DNA of 64,000 nucleotides from Numida meleagris (taxonomy: Eukaryota > Chordata > Aves > Galliformes > Numididae), in NCBI RefSeq assembly GCF_002078875.1, contig NC_034421.1, forward strand, positions 4,217,076 to 4,281,075. Direction: 5' to 3'. Positions within the stretch are counted from its first letter, which is position 1; every line of letters begins with the position of its first letter. Of the stretch, positions 56,590 through 64,000 are shown piece by piece. Made by a program: the position numbers and the translations under genes. The notes under the pieces are model-generated. The model was not told the origin of the DNA, did no database searches, and was given only the letters and a program-made list of their open reading frames with translations.

Positions 56590-59500
56590 GTAAGGGGGCG
56601 GCGCCGGCCTGGGGGGCTGAGAGGCCTGGGGGGGGCTGAGAGGCATCGGGGGCCTGGGGGTACCTGGGACGGATGAGAGGCCCGTGGGGGCCGAGCGGCT
56701 CTGAGATGAAGGGGGGCTCTGAAGTGGGACCTCGAGCACCTGTCTGTTTTAGGGGCTGCCCAAGCTGTGCTTGCAGCCTATTGCCTCCTCTATCCCTGGG
56801 ATGCTGCCCTGGGCAGCTTGGCCTTCGCTTTGCCCTTGGGATGAGGAGGGGGGGGTTGTGTACTCCTCGATGACGCCCAACCTGCAGGAGGGACCCAAAT
56901 CTTCCAGGAGATTATAGCCCAAAAGCTCACTGCAGTCTTTTCATCCAGCTCTTATTTTCTTGTGCTGTGTGAAGCAGCACACCCTAAGTGAGAAGGTGCT
57001 TTTATGAGCCCATCCTTCTGGTTTTGGAAAGAAGACTTTTCTCATACGATCCTTGAACTTCCATTTGTTTTCTGTAGTTGATTTAAATTCTGTAAAGGGT
57101 CAGATCTTGCTATGCATCCTGCAATTATTGGTAATTGCTGTATATTTAGATCAGGGGAAGTTAATTTTACATGGAGTATTGAAGAGCGGTATCTTTCAGT
57201 TCAAGAAATGCTGTTGGTTGGAGTTGGAGCACTAATGAAGGATCTGACTGTTTTAAATACTTAGGAAATGAAACTGGTGGGAATTAACTGAAAGAGCCTG
57301 TGAAAGGAGGAGTTTTTTTTTTTTTTAGGAAGTGAGTAAGAGGAAATGACTTCAGGTTGGCATCACTGAATGCAATCTGTGAGGTTTTGTTTTGTTTTTT
57401 TTTTTAAACAACTTGCTTGGCTCTCTCTCAGTAACTTTAACACTTTTCCTCGTATATTGTAGCATGTGGGAATTTTGAAGGCAAGAAGACTGCTTATGGC
57501 AGCTGCCAGGACTGAGGAGAAGGGTCACATCCATGAAGGAAATACTCTGAAGCTTTTGCACGTTTTGCTGGGGGTGGTGGGGTGGAGATGAAGAAGCGGA
57601 CCTGGATAGACTGAGGCAGGAGAACTTGCAAGTGACTGGGTGGTGGGAGAGAGTCTCCTGTGCATTTGCAAGTAAATTGTTATCCATTCAGTGTATTGAT
57701 TCACACCAAAGACTTCTGCAACTATTTATCATCAAGTACTATACAGACCTTGCTCTGTCATTGTGCATATAAAGCATGCCCACGTTGTGCTCAGATACCA
57801 TCCATTTTTTACCCATTACCAGATGAAACAAGTCATAGTAAGTGGGAAATCTGTCACCTGTTTCTGTTGTAATTTATAAAGGTCATTATATAAGTTCTTG
57901 AAGTTAAGCTGTGCTGTCCAGGTTGATGATCTAAAAGCTTTACTATTTCTCCTTCCTTAAAGCAGCTGCCTGTCTTCAGTTGCACCTTAGCTGTATGTCA
58001 ATGAGCTGTGACCAAAAAAAAAATATTTTCTGGTAGTATCTGTAAGGCTTAACAACAACTTTGGGAGTAGTTTCTAGCTGAAGCACTTGTTTGATTTGCT
58101 GTGTGACCCAGATAACCAAGTTGCATTCTAGTTCTTAAGCTGAGTACAACTTAGCGATTATGAGTTTATTAAAAAGTTTTTTATTTTTTCTATGGGTTTT
58201 TTTTCTGTTTATGATATCTGTTAATTTCTTGTTTGAATTGAGAAGCAAGAGGTCAGCTGTCTGGGTTTATTGACATGCTCCTCTAGACATCTAGAAGATT
58301 ACCATTTACCAGGTGAGGAGAGCTGAAGAGCTCTTATTAGGGATGAATTACACTTTCCTATGCTGGGCCTTAGAAAGCTTTCTTATTTAAAACTTGCATT
58401 GCAAGTAAAAAGTCCTTTTTGATACAGGCAGTGTGAGCAAACGCAGTTCTTACAGCCAGCATGTGAAAGACAAGCTTTGTTTATATCCTTCCAGTCAGCA
58501 AAGCTCGCATCATGTTTTAAGGTGTGCTTCAGCAATTAGAAAAACTGCCAGCAGACAAAGCTGGGAAATAAATTACGTGAGTGCTTTGTCTTTATGTTAA
58601 AGCTTTTACCTGCAGCAGAGTGCCGGTTCCACGCATGCTCTAGTTTGTCCGGCTTACCTGGGCAGCAGTGCCAATTGCTGCTCGTGAGGAAAAGATACTT
58701 GGGTCTTGATGGTAAGAATAGGTGTATTTCTAGTCTTTGTGGGAGGTTTGGTAATTAATGATTGCCTCCTGTGGGAAGGAGATGTGCCTAGTGATGGTTT
58801 CTCTTGAGAAATTGGATTGCTGGTACTGAAAAGACTGTTGTCAATATAAATGTTGCTGCAGCTTTTTCCAGTTGTCCCAATTCCTGGTGACTTTCCTCTA
58901 ACTTGATTTTAGCTTTTTTTTTTTTCAGTCTTTTGTTAATGTTCGTTTGTGGATGCTGTGTGCAGTGATGCTGTTTTGTCTCTTGAAATAGCATCTGTAT
59001 TATTACAAGAGCTGTCTTGCTTATTTATTCCTTATTTCCCTAAGCTTTATTTACATGAGGGTTTGGGGTTGTTGGCAGAGACTGGAACAGCCTGAAAACA
59101 CTCCACCTATAAAGCAGCACAAGCAGGTGGTTTGTGGCTTCTCTTTGATATAATATATTTTCATTAAATAAGAACACAGAGAAGGTCATTTTCAGATGAT
59201 GTTAGCGTGCTTGTTTGGCCCTGGCCCTTCTCCCCTGTGAATCAGTCATTGCACAACTCGGCCTGACTGGCGTTTTCTGACCAAGAGGCAGAAGCTCCAG
59301 CTTGCAGATAAGTGAGCTGACCGACCAGGAGTCAGAACCGAGCAGCAGGAGGCTGTCAGTGAACGTGGTGCTAGGTATGTTTTAGTAGCTGCAAATCTTT
59401 AATGACAGGTGCTCAATAAGAGAACCATTTAAGTGCTCGTGAGCACTGGTTGTGTTCCCTCTGGGAGAACTGCTGTATGGCACGTTTCCTTTATGAAGTT

Positions 59501-62500
59501 AAAAGCTTGTGAGAGTTTGTGGGGGGAGCTTGATTTTTTTTTTTTTTTTGTTAGAGTATCCGTGCCTACTCTTGGTGGAAGTGAGTAGCTCTTAAACTTT
59601 GAGATCTCCAAGTTTTGCTTTTCATACACCAATAAAATAGGTAAAGCTCTCAGCCTCTAAATTATTACACGAATGTTCCTAGAGAAACACCTATGGAAGA
59701 ACATAATATTGAACTTAAATGGTCTTCAGGTTCTGTTTACAAATTTTGTATAGGTAACTTAGCAAATAACAGAAGTCAGCAAACTTCAGAGAAGCTTCAA
59801 TTGCCTTTTAAAAATAAGTGATTAAGTGACAACACTTGAAAACAAAACAGTCATGGTAGTTTTGAATACACTGCTAATGAAAGGACAAAACAAAGCCTTG
59901 CATTTGGGTTTCTAATGAAAGCATCAGGAAGCCTTGCTTGCAAGGTCTCTGCCTTCCTTATATGTGGAGTTTCACGTGGCAGGTATCAGTCCATGTTCTC
60001 GCTGATTAAATTCTGCTCTCTTTTCCCTGGATAAATCACCTTGATTCTACATTCTGAGTAAATATGTATAGTTTTGAAGTTGTGGAATATGCTTCTTGTA
60101 GGAGAAGCTGTGCTATGATTCCCTTACCACGTGTTGCTGGGATCTCTGTATTAAAGCTGTCTTCTCTTGATTCTGTTGTTGAACTGCTTGTGGTAAGAGC
60201 ACTGAGGGCTGGGCACTGAGCATTCACTTCTCTGCCTCTCTTTCTCCTAGGTTCAGGTGTCACTTGTGGTTCTTGAGGACAGGAGAGATCTTTATGCTAA
60301 GGAGGCTTTAAAGCTAAATTGAAAAGGAAAGAAGAGGGCAGAGAGAGAGAGATCAGGTAGCTCTCATATTCAGGAGAGAGCTGAGAGAAGCAATTGCTTG
60401 TTGAGCTACTTGCTGTTATTGCAGTGGAGATAGCAGCTGGGGTGGGCTTGCTTAATGATTCTGGGTGAGAGAAGCTGTCCCACAGTGTGTGTTTGCACAG
60501 GAATTCGGCCTGAGAGCAGCAATGTGAGCTTGGATTCTGAACTTTGTTGTCCCAGCCTATTACTGCACATTAAGTGATGGGCAAGGGCAGTCTTCTTTGT
60601 AGCAGATTTAAATTTGTGGTAATTCCTTTTCTAATGTAAGAGCAATGTGAATATCTATAGGTTTTTAGTGCTGCTGATAAAATCCTTTGAGTGTATGAGT
60701 TTTCTGCATTTAACTCTTACTGAAATACCAACACTGCTGACCTTTCTATTAAGATGTGTCCAGAAGACATTGCAGCTTGGATTTTGGCAGACATCTGGGA
60801 GGTGAAAACAAAGCCAAGGGAGCTTTTCCAGTAATTCTGTCAGTGTTCCATTTCTTTGTTTATTTTCCCCCTCTTCATCATAAGCCTTTGTTCACAAACT
60901 GTTTTCTCCTTAGAAATTTACATTGGATTTGAAATGAATTGGAGCATTAGTATAATGAGACTGTATCGTAATTAAACCTCCTTTCATTAACTAGTTATTT
61001 AAAATAGTAATGACTTCTGGAGTCGTGTTTGTACTGCAAGTCCTCTATGATAATGGAAAAGGCGAAACCGGTTTTCTTTCTTCTGTATTCATACTAAGGG
61101 AGCAAAAGAAAAACCTGTACCAATTCCTAACCCATGTGAAAAAACTTGTTCTAAAAGATCCAGAGATGGAACCAGCTGATTGCCCACTCCAGGTGAGTGC
61201 CCTTCCAGGGAATGTCAGCATCTCGAAAGGAGCGTGTGAAGTATTTCAACGCACTGGTTGCTTGATGAGGTTAGTTTTAATTATTTATGACAGCTGCTCT
61301 CAAAAATGCTTTCAAGATTGATGTAGTCTTGAATCAAACTACACTATTATCTTTAGGGGGGTAAAAAAAAGTGGGTAAACACAGTTTCATATATCACAGC
61401 TACGTTGGTAATTTCTCTACCGAGTGGCAACCTTGATGGTGAAATAGCTCAGTGTACAATTGAAGGCTCGTGATAGAGTCTGCCCACTGTAGGCTGAAAG
61501 AACACCTGTGTGTGGCATGATGTTAGGAGAAAAAAGGCAATTTTTTTGGATATTGATCTTTTTTTTTTTCAATTCCGGTCTCTCATCGGCTTTTGAAAAT
61601 CGGTAATAATAAAGCATAACAGCCACACTGTTAAAGGAGCTTCTGGTGATAAACTGCGGTATCTTCTTGTTGGCTGCTGCCCATTTGAGCACTAGTTGAA
61701 TGGCTTATTGATCATATTTCTTCCCATATGGCAGCACATTTTCAGGAGGTGAGGTAATTTTGCCTAGATACTTGCTTTGTGGGATTTGGTCATTTAGATA
61801 GCTATCGAGTGTCTTAAGGGCTTAAGAGTAATGTTGGTGTGATGGAAGATGGGGGATTCAAGTCATTATGATGATACGAGTATAAATTAGCCTAGTGGAT
61901 TCTCTTATTACATAGAAAAGACCTTTTACCAGTAGTTTTATAACAAGTAATTTGAGAGTGACTTAAAAAAAAAAAAAAAAGCCCTTCAAAACCAAAAATG
62001 CTGCTCTAGAAGAGAAATGGTTGGTTTTGTAGCTAGGCTTGTATACCAAAATGAGCTTAATTGTACTGACGTGAGCTGAAACTTTGTATGCAAGTGTTTT
62101 GTGACTTCTTCATGGCTTTGATCCAGAAAGAAGCAACAAAAAGCAGTTGCTATGGGTGGAAAGATCTGTTCTATGCCTTCTTCCTTTTGGTTTCTACTCA
62201 GTCAAATGGTTTCTAGCATGGATACAACTCAGCCACTGCTTAAGGCTTACTTAGATGAAGTATAGGTGGTCAGCAGGACAAGAGAAATGGGCTTGCTTTC
62301 AGTGATACTGTCACTGAAACAGTGATACAGCAATATTAGCATGCTCTTTGGCAAAATGGAGTTCTCACTGAGGGACTCATGCTGTGTCTTTCGTGGATTT
62401 CTTTTATATTGCAAGGAGTCTTGTGACTCCATTTATTTTTAGCTGAGTTGAATGCTCGTCTGCCTTCGTGATGTGGCAGTTTTCATGTCATTCTGCATTA

Positions 62501-64000
62501 CCCTTTCTTTTGAGGGATACAATGAAAAAGGTTATGCTTTAGCTTCTCTTAGAAACATGAAATTATTTGGTCTGCGACACTGGGATTTTCATTGAGTTGT
62601 ACAAAAGTCAGGAAAAACAATGAAGTCTTCAGCAAATAATGAGATGCCGTCTGCTGAACGTACCAATTCTGCTTGAAATGAAATTAAATCTAGTATTTCT
62701 GGAGTGGCTTAGAAGAGCAGCAGCAAAATTTGGTTTTATAGCTTCTCTGTCTCCAAGCCTAATATCTTTTTTCTTTTTTTAATATCATGGTTATTGCATC
62801 TTGAGAGGCTTATTTCTCTTGCCTAGATGGCAAATCTTTTAATTTGAGGGTTTCGGTCTTCTTAAATATAATTTCTTAAGCAGACTGTTCCAGCTGTATT
62901 GTTTTCCTAGCAGAGGACGTCATACCGTCATGCAGAAGTTGGTTTGGTAGCTTGGAGTCTTAATTCTGGAGCATAAGCAGTTTCAGGAATGGGTTTTAGT
63001 TTTCTGGGGACCTTGAATTCTATAAAGGACTGGCTTTGGAAACATGACAGAGAATACAGGAAAAAAACAAAGTCTAGAAATCCGTGTTGTGTTCTAAATG
63101 CAAAACTCTCAGTGCAAAGCATCTTGCAGGGTTCAGGAGGGCAGTTTGGTGTGGGGTGACAGGATTGGGTCTGAGCCTTGTGTTGAACAGCTTCCACAGC
63201 TCAGCACATTGAAATGCATCATGATCTGCATTCATCCGTATGTTTCCATGTGTCCTGACAGTAATAAATGTATGAACTGTAAGCACAGTAATACACTTCC
63301 GTACAGCTGTATTTACTGTTAATTTTCTTTTGCTGCTTTGGTGTATGAGGAGCTGCAAGATGAGCCTAAAGGTTTTTCTGGCTCAAAATGTAATACCTGT
63401 CTTTACTGGAAAAGCAATCGGTCTGTGAGCCAAGTGTGAAAATGGAGCAATGGTGGAAAGAGCGGTTTGTCATTCATCCTTAGTGTTCTACTGGTGTTGA
63501 AATCTGTTTAACATCAGTGACTAGCGTTTTTGAGAGCGCCTCTGATCAAAGATTCAGCACGAGTATTTGTACAACTGAGACCTGACGGTGTTCTCTGGAA
63601 ATGCTAGAGTATCATCAAGTAAAACCCGAGAAAATTGGCAGTATTTAATTCCTTTTCATTTTTTTTTATATGAAAGCTCTCTTGGGGTGCTTGGGTTAGG
63701 TTACAGTATAAAGAGCAAAAAATCCCCAGACAGCCTCAGCTCAAAAGGTCTTGTAGGTCACCTCTCATGATAAGGAAATGATGGCATTGGTTTGTGTTAC
63801 ATTATTCAAGTCATCTTTCCTCCGCACTGAAGCTCTTCGTTTCTGTGGAATTGGAGAAATGATCCGTATCCATTGGGCAGTGGGCTGTAAGTTGTGAATG
63901 GTAATCTCATCAAATGTGAAGTAGGACTCCACACCTGGGGTAATTCTGAAGCTCTTCGGCCTTTTAAGAGCTCAGGAAATCATCTGTGTATGATGGCTTT
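56590..64000 (+). other. WIPI2: WIPI2 intron 1 (continues past the window)
   Basis: 7.4 kb of AT-rich sequence with poly-T/poly-A runs (57314-57326, 59536-59549, 61963-61980) and a small hairpin (62297-62319). I read both strands for WIPI2 exons and for recognisable repeats or RNA genes and found none. The longest plus frame at 61010-61321 has no family resemblance and lacks convincing splice context. Confidence 0.75.

Larger units (their letters stand above)
56000..56640 (+). promoter_or_regulatory. WIPI2: CpG island promoter of WIPI2
   Basis: Very dense CpG around the first exon, with no TATA box and one GC-box-like ggggcgggggcggg (56336-56349). It includes four GCGCMTGCGC motifs listed separately. 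Confidence 0.85.

Noticed and set aside
55699..56739. 346-codon minus-strand open frame across the WIPI2 promoter
   Set aside because: It crosses a CpG island where stops are rare, runs antisense to the recognised WIPI2 exon, is low-complexity Pro/Arg/Ser, and resembles no family.
61010..61321. 103-codon plus frame in WIPI2 intron 1 (VLYDNGKGETGFLSSVF...)
   Set aside because: It reads like a normal protein composition, but matches neither the next WIPI2 exon nor any family I know, and has no convincing acceptor/donor pair.

Overview
The window is nuclear DNA from a bird, probably a galliform such as chicken. Three observations support this: vertebrate split genes with short GT-AG introns, several truncated CR1 LINE copies, and small intergenic gaps. 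Species identity is inferred, not proven. I see no bacterial, viral or mobile-system cargo; this is an ordinary vertebrate gene block.

Layout. (1) 166-2888 (+): the last two coding exons of FOXK1, followed by a probable very long 3' UTR reaching to about 11.3 kb. (2) 12787-21982 (+): AP5Z1, complete, 17 coding exons, 811 residues, starting in a CpG island. (3) 24672-36112 (-): RADIL coding region, complete, 14 coding exons, 1,094 residues, with a noncoding first exon in a CpG island near 41.7-41.9 kb. AP5Z1 and RADIL converge tail to tail. (4) 44174-53439 (-): MMD2 (PAQR10), complete, 7 coding exons, 246 residues, with a 6.7 kb first intron. RADIL and MMD2 lie in tandem. (5) 56516-56589 (+): first coding exon of WIPI2 in a CpG island holding four NRF1-type palindromes. 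The rest of the window is WIPI2 intron 1. MMD2 and WIPI2 are head to head, 3.1 kb apart.

The order and strands match human 7p22.1 (FOXK1, AP5Z1, RADIL, MMD2, WIPI2), without the intervening mammalian PAPOLB and RBAK loci. The genes are not a functional operon. They cover transcriptional repression of metabolism and autophagy genes (FOXK1), late-endosomal adaptor trafficking (AP5Z1), Rap1-dependent adhesion (RADIL), a Golgi PAQR membrane protein (MMD2) and a PI3P effector of autophagosome formation (WIPI2).

Reading frames were checked by joining exons. The AP5Z1, RADIL and MMD2 exons join in phase without internal stops, and their total lengths match the families. The most interesting non-gene signals are the NRF1 cluster, an upstream ORF ending in an ATGA overlap with the WIPI2 start, a CR1 copy that begins at a RADIL splice donor, a perfect 28 bp palindrome inside another CR1, a MIR-like SINE in the probable MMD2 3' UTR, an RFX X-box, a TATA box antisense to MMD2, and two minisatellites.
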